DNA of 64,000 bases from Halomonadaceae bacterium (GTDB taxonomy: Bacteria > Pseudomonadota > Gammaproteobacteria > Pseudomonadales > Oleiphilaceae), in assembly GCA_007692645.1 (NCBI GenBank), contig REBR01000184.1, forward strand, positions 1-64,000. Direction: 5' to 3'. Below, piece after piece: positions 8,643 through 17,558 of the stretch. A model generated the notes under the pieces. The model had not been told where the DNA came from. It worked only from the letters and a program-made list of their open reading frames with translations, and did no database searches. The position numbers were made by a program, and so were the translations under genes. How positions within the stretch are numbered: the stretch's first letter is position 1; each line of letters opens with the position of its first letter.

Positions 8643-9448
8643 GTGATGCCGGGTTGGTGTTGCTGGATCGCCCGGGTCAGGGCATTGTCCGCCTGACCCT
8701 TAACGATCCCCAGACCCGCAATGCCATTTCCTCTGATGCCATGATTGAGGCCCTGACCGGGGCTTTGATGCTGGCTGATAATGAGCCCGCCCACCGGGTC
8801 ACCATTCTCACCGGTGCCGGCCGGGCATTCTGTTCCGGTGGTGACATCAAACAGATGGCTGCCCGGGAAGGAATGTTCGCCGGTACTCCTGAGCAGATCA
8901 GCGATTCTTACCGAACGGGTATCCAGCGCATTCCCCGCACCTTTGCCCGGTTGCGCAAACCGGTTATTGCGGCGGTCAATGGCCCGGCCTATGGGGCGGG
9001 TTGTGATCTGGCGATGATGTGTGACCTGCGCCTGGCGGCAGATAATGCCCGCTTCGCTGAGAATTTTGTGCGTCTGGGGCTGATTCCCGGGGATGGCGGC
9101 GCCTGGTTTCTGCCCCGTGTGATTGGCCAGGCCCGTGCTGCGGAAATGGCCCTCACCGGTGAGCCGGTGGATGGGCCCACCGCCCTGCAGTGGGGCATGG
9201 TATCCCGCTGCGTGGCCGCTGAAGAGCTGCCTGCTGCGGCGCTGGCAATGGCCGCGGCTATCTGCCGTAACCCCGCCGCAGCGGTGCGCATGACCCGCCA
9301 GCTGCTACGGGAATCCCCTCTGACGGACCTGGAGACACTGCTGCAGCGCAGTGCCACTCTGCAGGGGCTGGCGCACCAGGACCCTGATCACCATGAAGCG
9401 GTTGCGGCTGTGCTTGCGAAGCGGGAACCCCGTTTCCGTGGCGATTAA
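8639..9448 (+). CDS. Enoyl-CoA hydratase/isomerase family protein
   Basis: Crotonase signatures GAGRAFCSGGDIKQMA and KPVIAAVNGPAYGAGCDLAMMCDLRLAA. Confidence 0.9.
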   Translation: MSDAGLVLLDRPGQGIVRLTLNDPQTRNAISSDAMIEALTGALMLADNEPAHRVTILTGAGRAFCSGGDIKQMAAREGMFAGTPEQISDSYRTGIQRIPRTFARLRKPVIAAVNGPAYGAGCDLAMMCDLRLAADNARFAENFVRLGLIPGDGGAWFLPRVIGQARAAEMALTGEPVDGPTALQWGMVSRCVAAEELPAAALAMAAAICRNPAAAVRMTRQLLRESPLTDLETLLQRSATLQGLAHQDPDHHEAVAAVLAKREPRFRGD

Positions 9449-9858
9449 AATTGGTAGCGAATACCAAAGTCCAGGGTCAGTGGAATCTGTAAGGCCCCTG
9501 GCAATTGATCCGTTCCCGGTACCGTTTGCTGGCTGGTCAGATTCTCATCCATCGCCTGATTGGCCAGCATGACGGCGGTGCGCTCCTCCTCTTCATCCAC
9601 CGCCTCTGAAGAAGGCCCTATACTCAGTGACTGCCAGCTGAAGCCACCGCTTGGGGCGCGATCTTCCATCCACAGTGGCGAAGTATATTGCCGCAGCCGT
9701 TGTCCCGGGCGCAGTGGTTCCAACCGGTCCCGTTCCGGGAGCAGTTTGGCGTCAATGCCGGGGCGGTACTGCCAGTCCAACGCCACCGTAGGCTGGGCCA
9801 GCAGGGCGAGAATCAGGCTGCAGCAGCCGAAACGGATAAGGGGCAAAAAACGGGTCAT
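9445..9858 (-). CDS. Exported protein of unknown function
   Basis: Signal-peptide-like N-terminus MTRFLPLIRFGCCSLILALLAQPTVA; C-terminus LTLDFGIRYQF resembles an outer-membrane terminal strand. Confidence 0.55.
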   Translation of the reverse strand: MTRFLPLIRFGCCSLILALLAQPTVALDWQYRPGIDAKLLPERDRLEPLRPGQRLRQYTSPLWMEDRAPSGGFSWQSLSIGPSSEAVDEEEERTAVMLANQAMDENLTSQQTVPGTDQLPGALQIPLTLDFGIRYQF

Positions 9859-9950
9859 TAGGTCCTGAACGATGGGTGATCTTGGTGGCTGTGGCATAAT
9901 GTACGATACTGTTGCCCGATTGGACATGGCCGAATTTTACAGGAGACCAA

Positions 9951-10808
9951 ATGGAAACCGTCACACACAAACTCATTGCCCTGCTGGATGTGGTACCCCA
10001 GGGAGGAGATCATTTTATTGGTGACAGTGAAGACCTGGGTTTTCCTAATGTCTTTGGCGGCCAGGTGCTGGGCCAGGCCCTGATGGCTGGCAGCCGCACG
10101 GTAGAGGGTCGTCTGGCCCATTCCATGCACGCCTACTTCCTGCGCCCGGGTGACCCGACCCGGGCCATCGACTATGAAGTGCAGCGGGTGCGTGACGGGG
10201 GCACCTTCAGTACCCGGCGGATTATTGCCCGGCAGCAGGAGCGGGAAATTCTCACTGCCATGGTGTCTTTTCAGGTGGAAGAGGCAGGTTTTGAACACCA
10301 ACTGGCCATGCCTGATGCGCCGGATCCGGAGTCCCTGACCTCGGAACAGGAACTGCGCAAGCAACTGGAGCCCCTGATGCCCGCAGACCGCCGTGAGCGT
10401 CTGATGAAGCCCCGGGCCATTGATATGCGCCCGGTGGACCCACTGGACCCACGTCAGCCGGAGAAGCGCCCCCCCCACAAGCAGACCTGGCTGCGGGCGG
10501 AAGGTGAGCTGCCGGATGATCAGGTGATGCACCGGGCCCTGCTGGCCTATGCCTCAGACTTCAGTTTTCTGGCCACCTCGGTACAGCCCCATGGGGTCAC
10601 CTTTTTCGACCCCCGCATGCAGGTGGCCAGCCTGGACCATGCCCTGTGGTTTCACCGCCCGCTGCGCATGGATGACTGGCTGCTGTACGACAAAGACAGC
10701 CCCAGTGCTGCCGGTGGCCGGGGCTTTAACCGGGGCAACCTGTTCAGCCGGGACGGCACCATGGTGGCGTCGGTGTGCCAGGAAGCCTTGATACGCAAGC
10801 GCCAGTAA
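9951..10808 (+). CDS. tesB: Acyl-CoA thioesterase II
   Basis: METVTHKLIALLDVVPQGGDHFIGDSEDLGFPNVFGGQVLGQALMAG; SLDHALWFHRPLRMDDWLLY. Confidence 0.93.
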   Translation: METVTHKLIALLDVVPQGGDHFIGDSEDLGFPNVFGGQVLGQALMAGSRTVEGRLAHSMHAYFLRPGDPTRAIDYEVQRVRDGGTFSTRRIIARQQEREILTAMVSFQVEEAGFEHQLAMPDAPDPESLTSEQELRKQLEPLMPADRRERLMKPRAIDMRPVDPLDPRQPEKRPPHKQTWLRAEGELPDDQVMHRALLAYASDFSFLATSVQPHGVTFFDPRMQVASLDHALWFHRPLRMDDWLLYDKDSPSAAGGRGFNRGNLFSRDGTMVASVCQEALIRKRQ

Positions 10809-10823
10809 CTGGCGCCTTTAGGA

Positions 10824-11294
10824 TTACCCCTGAGGGGCTTCAGTAACCCGCCTGGCCCAGGTCAGGGCCCAGGGGACTGCCACCGTTGCCGGTTCCGGGG
10901 TGTCCGCAGCGTCAATGCGCAGGCTGGGGCATACCGGCGTATAAGCCAGCTGCTGCATCAGCTCCTCCAGCAGATTGCCGGCAGCGCAAAAGGTGTCGCC
11001 ATAGGCGCTGTCACCCAGCACAATCACGCCACCAATACGGCCAGGTTGCTGAGGCAGTGTGTCCATCAGCTGCTGATACAGAGGCAGCAGATTCCCTGGC
11101 AGCTCCCCCTCACCGGTGGTGGCGGTCACCAGTAGCACGGCACTGTTATCCCCGTCGCCGGTAAAGTCCGAAAGGGTGGGCTGTGGAAAGTAGCGCACAT
11201 CAAATCCCTGGTCTTCCAGGGCCTCTTCAATGTCTTGCGCCACTTCCAGAGCGGTGCCATAAACACTGCCAGCAAATAATCGTATGGCGGGCAT
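10824..11294 (-). CDS. Flavodoxin-like protein (MioC type)
   Basis: FAGSVYGTALEVAQDIEEAL and VTATTGEGELPGNLLPLYQQL FMN-binding segments. Confidence 0.8.
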   Translation of the reverse strand: MPAIRLFAGSVYGTALEVAQDIEEALEDQGFDVRYFPQPTLSDFTGDGDNSAVLLVTATTGEGELPGNLLPLYQQLMDTLPQQPGRIGGVIVLGDSAYGDTFCAAGNLLEELMQQLAYTPVCPSLRIDAADTPEPATVAVPWALTWARRVTEAPQG

Positions 11295-11469
11295 GTCACA
11301 ATTCCTTGATACAGTGGTTTTGGGAGCCTTGCTCATTTGAAAACATATGATGCCCTTCTCTGTCAGTTAAGGGGCAGGTGCTCCTATACTGCTGGAACAA
11401 AATAAAACGGGCCGGCCTTAGCTGCAAGGGCCCATTGGACGTCACTATTCAGGCCGGGCGATAAGCAGC

Positions 11470-12261
11470 ATGAAAAAGGACATTAAATGGTTACGTTGCT
11501 GTTGCTGGGTGTTCCTGTGGAGTAGTGGCCTGATGGCAGATCCCGGCCCACACCCGGTGCCAGTGTATGTGGGGGGCTATGATTTTCCACCCTTTGTGAC
11601 AGCGTCCGCCCCCCCCGCCGGTGCCACCATTGACCTGATCGAGTCGTTGAACGGTCTTCAGGACCAGTACCAGTTCCACTTCCAGAAAATCACCGCTAAC
11701 CGGCGTTACCTGGATTTCTCAGCCCACCGTTACGACCTGATTTTGTTTGAACAGCCGCAGTGGGGCTGGGAAGGCCTGGAGTTTCATCAGACCGGGGTTA
11801 TTGCTGAAGACGACGAGGTGTATGTTGCCCTGCGGCGAGAAGGCAGGGACCAGGAGTTTTTTACCGCCCTGGAGACGCGGCGCCTGATCGGCTACCTGGG
11901 TTATCACTACGGCTTTGCCGGGATGGAAAGTGATGTGGCACTGTTACAGCAGAACTTCGATATTACCCTGACCCGAAATCATCGCCGTAACCTGCAGCTG
12001 ATTCTGCTGGATCGTCCGGATGTGGCGGAAGTAGCCATTGTGACCCGCTCGTTCCTGGAGTCGGAAATGACTCAGTATCCGCAACAGCGGGAGCAGTTAC
12101 TGATCTCAGAGCGTCTGGACCAGCGTTACCGGTTACGGGGATTACTGCACCCGCAAAGCACCTTGTCTGCAGAGACCCTTGATAAGTTATTAATGCAGCT
12201 GGAAGACCGGGGGGAGCTGGCCAGGCTGCGTCAGTTTTATGGGCTGGCGCCCCCCGGCTGA
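11470..12261 (+). CDS. Periplasmic substrate-binding-like protein
   Basis: Signal peptide then YVGGYDFPPFVTASAPPAGATIDLIESLNGLQDQYQF; solute-binding protein family 3-like. Confidence 0.7.
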   Translation: MKKDIKWLRCCCWVFLWSSGLMADPGPHPVPVYVGGYDFPPFVTASAPPAGATIDLIESLNGLQDQYQFHFQKITANRRYLDFSAHRYDLILFEQPQWGWEGLEFHQTGVIAEDDEVYVALRREGRDQEFFTALETRRLIGYLGYHYGFAGMESDVALLQQNFDITLTRNHRRNLQLILLDRPDVAEVAIVTRSFLESEMTQYPQQREQLLISERLDQRYRLRGLLHPQSTLSAETLDKLLMQLEDRGELARLRQFYGLAPPG

Positions 12262-13346
12262 TCTTCAGGAAGCTCCTGCTGCTGCAGGGCCACCACACAA
12301 TTGCGTCCCTGGGATTTGGCTTTATACAGCAGCAGGTCAGCCTGGCGCAGCAGGGCCTGGGTGTCGGCTACCTGGGCAATGCACCCCACTCCGCCGCTAA
12401 GGGTAATGTGCAGGGATTTGCCCTCGTGCATAAATGCCTGTTCCGCCACCCTAGCCCGCAGTCGCTCAGCCAGGGCCAATGCCTGTGAGAGGGAGGTATC
12501 CGGTAACAGGATCAGAAACTCTTCTCCCCCCCAGCGGGCATTCATATCGCTGTTGCGGGATTGCTGGCGCAACAGGGTGGCAAACTGCACCAACAGGGCA
12601 TCACCGGCATCATGGCCATGGTTGTCATTGATCTGCTTGAAATGATCAAGGTCCAGTAACAACACGGAAAAATGATGGTCATTGCGCTGGTAGCGGGCAA
12701 ATTCCCGGGCCATCTGGTCCTGGATGGCCCGGCGGTTGGGGAGGCCGGTGAGGGTGTCGGTTTTGGCCGCACGCTCGTACAGTGCCGCCAGATTAATCAC
12801 TTGCTGACGGGCTTCCCGGCGGCTGTAATCCAGAATAAAACAGAACAGGGTTTCAAACACGATGGTGGCCAGGAAGCGTACCTGGAAGGTGCCGTCATAG
12901 CGGGTCTGGACAAAAGGCAGTTGTGGGAACAGGAAAACCACCAGGGCAAAGCAGATACACAGGGTGATCAACAGGCTGCCGACACGCAGGCTGGTCAGGA
13001 AAAACGCCAGTGGCGGGAACAGATAAAACCACAGGGGGCCGGTGTTATTTTGCCCCCCGGTACTGATCAGATAAGCAAACAGAATAATGACCACTGTGAG
13101 CAGTCCAGCCCGCTGTATCACCCAGCTGCGGGTGACCAGAAAGACCCCCTGATTAACCACCATCACCAGGGCGAACAGCAGCAGGATCTGGCCATGGTGC
13201 ATATTGTCGTTACACCACGACAGGGCGGCAATGGTCAGTAGAAAAGCCACGCCGCACAGGGTAAGCCAGGTCAGAACCTGGCTTACCCGGCGATGTTCCT
13301 CTGCCTGCAGTGAGAGGGTGCCGCTTTTCATCGGGCTGTATGCCAT
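12237..13346 (-). CDS. Membrane-bound GGDEF diguanylate cyclase
   Basis: Multi-TM N-terminus; TLTGLPNRRAIQDQM and intact RWGGEEFLILLPDT. Confidence 0.92.
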   Translation of the reverse strand: MAYSPMKSGTLSLQAEEHRRVSQVLTWLTLCGVAFLLTIAALSWCNDNMHHGQILLLFALVMVVNQGVFLVTRSWVIQRAGLLTVVIILFAYLISTGGQNNTGPLWFYLFPPLAFFLTSLRVGSLLITLCICFALVVFLFPQLPFVQTRYDGTFQVRFLATIVFETLFCFILDYSRREARQQVINLAALYERAAKTDTLTGLPNRRAIQDQMAREFARYQRNDHHFSVLLLDLDHFKQINDNHGHDAGDALLVQFATLLRQQSRNSDMNARWGGEEFLILLPDTSLSQALALAERLRARVAEQAFMHEGKSLHITLSGGVGCIAQVADTQALLRQADLLLYKAKSQGRNCVVALQQQELPEDQPGGASP

Positions 13347-13500
13347 AGGGGCTCATGATCGGTATTAGGGAAAAAGCGGATCTATTCAGGATAGCAGCTT
13401 TAAGACCATTCAAGGCCTTATGCCCCAAGGTTTCAATTTTGTGACAAACTCCATATAGTGGCGCCTGTTGTAGTGACCCTCTGCAGGAGCCCTGCTCGTC

Positions 13501-15069
13501 ATGCCCAAGCCCTCCCTGTCCCAGACCACGTTCATCAGTTCCGATCAACCCCTGGCACGACTGATGCGGTTGGGTTGTGCTGCGCTGTTTATGCTGCTGA
13601 TCTGGTCCTTTATGCACCTGGGTGGGCTGACCGTACCGGGCTCTCCGTTGTTGTTGCTGGCAGCCATGATCGGCGCTTATATGGCCATCAATATCGGTGC
13701 CAACGATGTGGCTAACAATGTCGGGCCTGCGGTGGGCTCCGGTGCCCTGACCCTGGCCGGGGCGGTGATCCTTGCCGCCATTTTCGAAGCCGCCGGTGCC
13801 CTGATTGCTGGTGGTGAAGTGGTGGGCACCATCAAAAGCGGCATTATCAATCCGGAAATGGTCCCCGACACCCAGAGCTTTATCTGGCTGATGACCGCTG
13901 CCCTGCTGGCTGGCGCCCTGTGGCTGAACCTGGCCACCGTGCTGGGTGCGCCGGTTTCTACCACCCACTCCATTGTGGGGGGGGTATTGGGGGCTGGCAT
14001 TGCAGCCGGGGGCATGAGCATTGCCAACTGGGATGTGATGGCCCGTATCGCCGGTAGTTGGGTGATTTCTCCGGTATTGGGGGGGATTGTGGCAGCGGCC
14101 TTCCTGTACGGCATTAAGTTAAGCGTGCTTTACCGCCAGGACCGGATTATGGCGGCCCGGCGGGTGGTTCCCTGGCTGATCGCTATCATGGCCTGGGCGT
14201 TTGGGACCTACCTGGTGATGAAAGGCCTGACCCAGGTGTGGCAGGCCAGCTTTTTGCAGGCCAACCTGGTGGGTCTGGCCATTGCTGCGGTGGTATTTGT
14301 GATTGTTCGCCGCCAGATTGTCAGCCAGGCGGCCACCATGGCCAACTCCACGGAAGGGGTGAACGGGCTTTTTACCATTCCGCTGATTTTTGCCGCCGCG
14401 TTGCTGAGTTTCGCCCACGGTGCCAATGATGTGGCCAACGCCATCGGTCCAGTGGCAGCAATCAATGATGCGGTTCGCTCCGGTGGGGTTACCGGTGAAG
14501 CCATGATTCCCCTGTGGGTCATGCTGATCGGTGCCCTGGGCCTGGCCGTGGGCCTTGCCCTGTATGGCCCCCGGCTGATCAGAACCGTGGGTAGCGAAAT
14601 TACCGAACTGGATAAGACCCGGGCGTTCTGTATTGCCCTGTCAGCGGCGATAACCGTGATCGTGGCGTCCCAGTTGGGGCTGCCGGTAAGCTCCACCCAT
14701 ATCGCCCTGGGGGCGGTATTCGGGGTGGGCTTTTTGCGGGAATACCTGAAAACCAACTATGCCACCCGCCTGCACCATATCCTGGAACGCCATAAAGGGG
14801 ACGACCGGGCGGAACTGGTGGCCTTTCTGGATGATTTCCGCCAGGCCACGGTGGAAGAGATGGAGGCCATGATTCAGCAGGCCAAGCTTAAGCAGACGGA
14901 AGTGGTCCTGAAGAAGAAAGAGCGCAAACGTCTCAAGGGTATTTACAAGGAAGAAATGGTCAAGCGCAAGCTGCTGCTGAAAATTGCCGCAGCCTGGGTT
15001 ATTACCGTACCTGCCTCGGGCCTGTTGGCGGCGATGCTGTTTTTCACCCTGCGGGGCATCATGTTGTAG
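13501..15069 (+). CDS. Inorganic phosphate transporter, PiT family
   Basis: Duplicated GANDVAN motifs (NIGANDVANNVGPAVGSGALTL; AHGANDVANAIGPVAAI) and PVSTTHSI / PVSSTHIALG. Confidence 0.95.
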   Translation: MPKPSLSQTTFISSDQPLARLMRLGCAALFMLLIWSFMHLGGLTVPGSPLLLLAAMIGAYMAINIGANDVANNVGPAVGSGALTLAGAVILAAIFEAAGALIAGGEVVGTIKSGIINPEMVPDTQSFIWLMTAALLAGALWLNLATVLGAPVSTTHSIVGGVLGAGIAAGGMSIANWDVMARIAGSWVISPVLGGIVAAAFLYGIKLSVLYRQDRIMAARRVVPWLIAIMAWAFGTYLVMKGLTQVWQASFLQANLVGLAIAAVVFVIVRRQIVSQAATMANSTEGVNGLFTIPLIFAAALLSFAHGANDVANAIGPVAAINDAVRSGGVTGEAMIPLWVMLIGALGLAVGLALYGPRLIRTVGSEITELDKTRAFCIALSAAITVIVASQLGLPVSSTHIALGAVFGVGFLREYLKTNYATRLHHILERHKGDDRAELVAFLDDFRQATVEEMEAMIQQAKLKQTEVVLKKKERKRLKGIYKEEMVKRKLLLKIAAAWVITVPASGLLAAMLFFTLRGIML

Positions 15070-15150
15070 GCAGGCTTCTGGTACTATCTTTAGAAAGTGT
15101 TCCCGCCGGTGCAGTGGGGTGGGGCGTTACTGTTACCTGAAGGAGCCGCC

Positions 15151-15408
15151 ATGAGCAGTGTTGAAGCGAGTCGACAGAACAAAGTCATCAGTGAGCTGAG
15201 AACCTTCATCAAGAAAGTGCTGAGCGAGCCCACAGTGGCCGCCAAGTGCATGGAGATTGCCCGGGAGCACAAGGATGACCCCGCTAAAATCGCCTCTGAG
15301 ATCAGCTCCCAGACCATTGTGCGCATACCGGAAGAGCACAGCGAAGCTGATCGTATCTTTCTGGAAATCATCGAAGAGGTGCTGGACGACGAAGCCGCCC
15401 TTTATTGA
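15151..15408 (+). CDS. Small hypothetical protein
   Basis: 85 aa MSSVEASRQNKVISELRTF...; GGAG motif just before the ATG. Confidence 0.55.
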   Translation: MSSVEASRQNKVISELRTFIKKVLSEPTVAAKCMEIAREHKDDPAKIASEISSQTIVRIPEEHSEADRIFLEIIEEVLDDEAALY

Positions 15409-15489
15409 GGATTAAACGCCGGCGCCATTACTGGTGTGACGGCTGCCTGATTCAGCGCACTGATAGTCTTCCCCTTTTTTGCCAATATC

Positions 15490-15573
15490 GCCGCTGTAGC
15501 CGCTCCCACAGGTTGAAAAAGCACCCGGAGTGGCGCTCTGTGTGGGAGCGGCCATGGCCGCGATTAGGCAACC
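15490..15573. repeat. Inverted REP pair (BIME-like)
   Basis: CCGCTGTAGCCGCTCCCACAGG ... CTGTGTGGGAGCGGCCATGGCCGCGAT; spacer shared with the 19.8-20.1 kb array. Confidence 0.85.
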
Positions 15574-15597
15574 ATGGCCTCGCCGCAGGACTGCTGA

Positions 15598-17280
15598 TTA
15601 ACTGCCGGTACCGCTTTTCGGTCTGGAAAGGCTCAGGTCAACAGCGGCAATGCGTTTCTCCAGCGCCTCCATTTCCGGGGCAATTCCTGCTTCTTTGGCA
15701 ATCTCCTGCTGCTCAGCGAGGATATCCAGCAGTATGCTCTCAGTGGTCAGGGGGTTGGCCAGCACCGAGCGGAATACCACACAGGGGTAGCCGTCATAGC
15801 GCAGCGGCTCCAGGCGGGTACGGGAAACAAACGACAGCCCCCGCTCCCGCTGGGTCTTCTGGATAAACTTGGTGATGCGGTTCAGGCAGGCATTGATGTG
15901 CTCCGCCTGCAGGGCATCCGCATGGGCCAGGGCCGCCAGGGCCGCCGGTGGGCAGTAGCGATAGGTAAGAATGTTGAGTTCCGGTCTGGAAATCAGCTCA
16001 AACTGATCATTGGCTTCAATCATGCGGGCAAAGCTGTGGGCTTTTTCAATGCCCTGGTCGATAAGGATCTCGTACCCCTCACGGGCAATGATACGCAGCC
16101 CTGAGTGAATCAGCATGGCCATACCCGGCCGGGAACCTTCCAGAGTGGTGCTGCCCAGATCCTTGGAGCCCTTACGGATCACATACTGGGCGTGTAGCTC
16201 GATGGCGCTGGCCAGTGCCGGGTCTTTAAACACCACCAGACCTGAACCCATGGGCACATAGAGCTGCTTGTGGGCATCAATGGTCACCGAATCCGCCCGC
16301 TCAATGCCCTTCAGCAACCCCCGGTGACGCCGTGAGAACAGTGTCGGGCCGCCCCAGGCGGCATCCACATGGTAGTGGGCGGCAAACTCCCTGGCGATAT
16401 CCGCCAGGGTGTCCAGGGGGTCCACATGACCGGTTTCAGTGGTGCCGGCAATGCCCACAATGGCCAGAATCTTGATTTTTTGCCGTTGCAGTTCCAGGCA
16501 CTTGTCCCGCAGGGCATCAGGAATCACCCGGTTGTCATCATCGGTATCCACAGCAATCAGTGAATCCCGGCCCAGGCCCAGCACATCCGCGGATTTGCGC
16601 AGGGAATAATGCCCCCGGCGGGAGACCAGAATGGCCGCCCCCTCATAGCCGTAATAACGCAGGGCACGGAACAGCCCTTCCCGGTGAATACCCTTGAAAC
16701 TGCCCTCTGCCGGGAACGCCTGATTGCGGGCCGCCCACAGGGCCGTCAGGTTGGCCACCGAGCCCCCGGAGCACATGATGCCCAGGGCATGGTGCGGGTC
16801 GTGCATCCAGCGCCGGTACCAGGCGTTATCCTGGCTGTAGACCAGCCGGTGCAGCATGCCCAGAACCTGTCGCTCCAGGGGCGTGAATGCCTTGGAGGTC
16901 TCGGTTTTCACCAGATTCTGGTTCAGGGCAATCATGATCTTGGACAGGGGCAGCATGAAGTAGGGCAGGGCCGAGGTCATATGGCCGATAAAACTGGGGG
17001 AGGCGGTATGCACCGAATGGGCCACCAGCTTGTCCAGTAGAAAACGGGACTGCTCAGACACAAATACCGGCTTTTCCGGCACCTGGGGGTCGGAAAAATC
17101 TTTTTCCATGTCCGCCAGGTCCCGCTCTACCGCCACGATATGATCCTGCAGGAACCCGGTCAGGTTACGGGAAATATCCTGATCGATCCGGCTCAGGGTG
17201 GAGTCAGGTGCTTCAGGCACCGTAAACACCCGATACATGGCTTCGATACTGGCCTTTGCGGTTTTATTGCTGCCGCTCAT
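15598..17280 (-). CDS. panP: PLP-dependent aspartate 1-decarboxylase (PanP-like)
   Basis: PLP-lysine region DSVTIDAHKQLYVPMGSGLVVFKD; N-terminus and overall pattern resemble PanP. Confidence 0.8.
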   Translation of the reverse strand: MSGSNKTAKASIEAMYRVFTVPEAPDSTLSRIDQDISRNLTGFLQDHIVAVERDLADMEKDFSDPQVPEKPVFVSEQSRFLLDKLVAHSVHTASPSFIGHMTSALPYFMLPLSKIMIALNQNLVKTETSKAFTPLERQVLGMLHRLVYSQDNAWYRRWMHDPHHALGIMCSGGSVANLTALWAARNQAFPAEGSFKGIHREGLFRALRYYGYEGAAILVSRRGHYSLRKSADVLGLGRDSLIAVDTDDDNRVIPDALRDKCLELQRQKIKILAIVGIAGTTETGHVDPLDTLADIAREFAAHYHVDAAWGGPTLFSRRHRGLLKGIERADSVTIDAHKQLYVPMGSGLVVFKDPALASAIELHAQYVIRKGSKDLGSTTLEGSRPGMAMLIHSGLRIIAREGYEILIDQGIEKAHSFARMIEANDQFELISRPELNILTYRYCPPAALAALAHADALQAEHINACLNRITKFIQKTQRERGLSFVSRTRLEPLRYDGYPCVVFRSVLANPLTTESILLDILAEQQEIAKEAGIAPEMEALEKRIAAVDLSLSRPKSGTGS

Positions 17281-17558
17281 ACATCTGCACTGTTCAGTTG
17301 GGAGAAGACGCGTGTCATTCTGGCGCCGAATCGGTGTTCTGGACGGCGTAGTATAAGCGCTGCGTCCAGGGCAGACCAGCTTGGCACTGTAAACCGCTGG
17401 CAGACCGGCATTGTAGTCTTTTGTTGATAAAATGTAATGCAGCGCCGGATTGGCCATTATCGCGCTGGTGAAAACAACAAGCATGACTATCCTGTAATAA
17501 AATCCCCCCGTTTATGACGGACGGCGATACCCTGATCGGTGTATTACAGGACAGAATT

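Noticed and set aside
13210-13968. 252-aa minus ORF
   Set aside because: Antisense to the GGDEF/PiT region; Gln/His/Gly-rich shadow frame.
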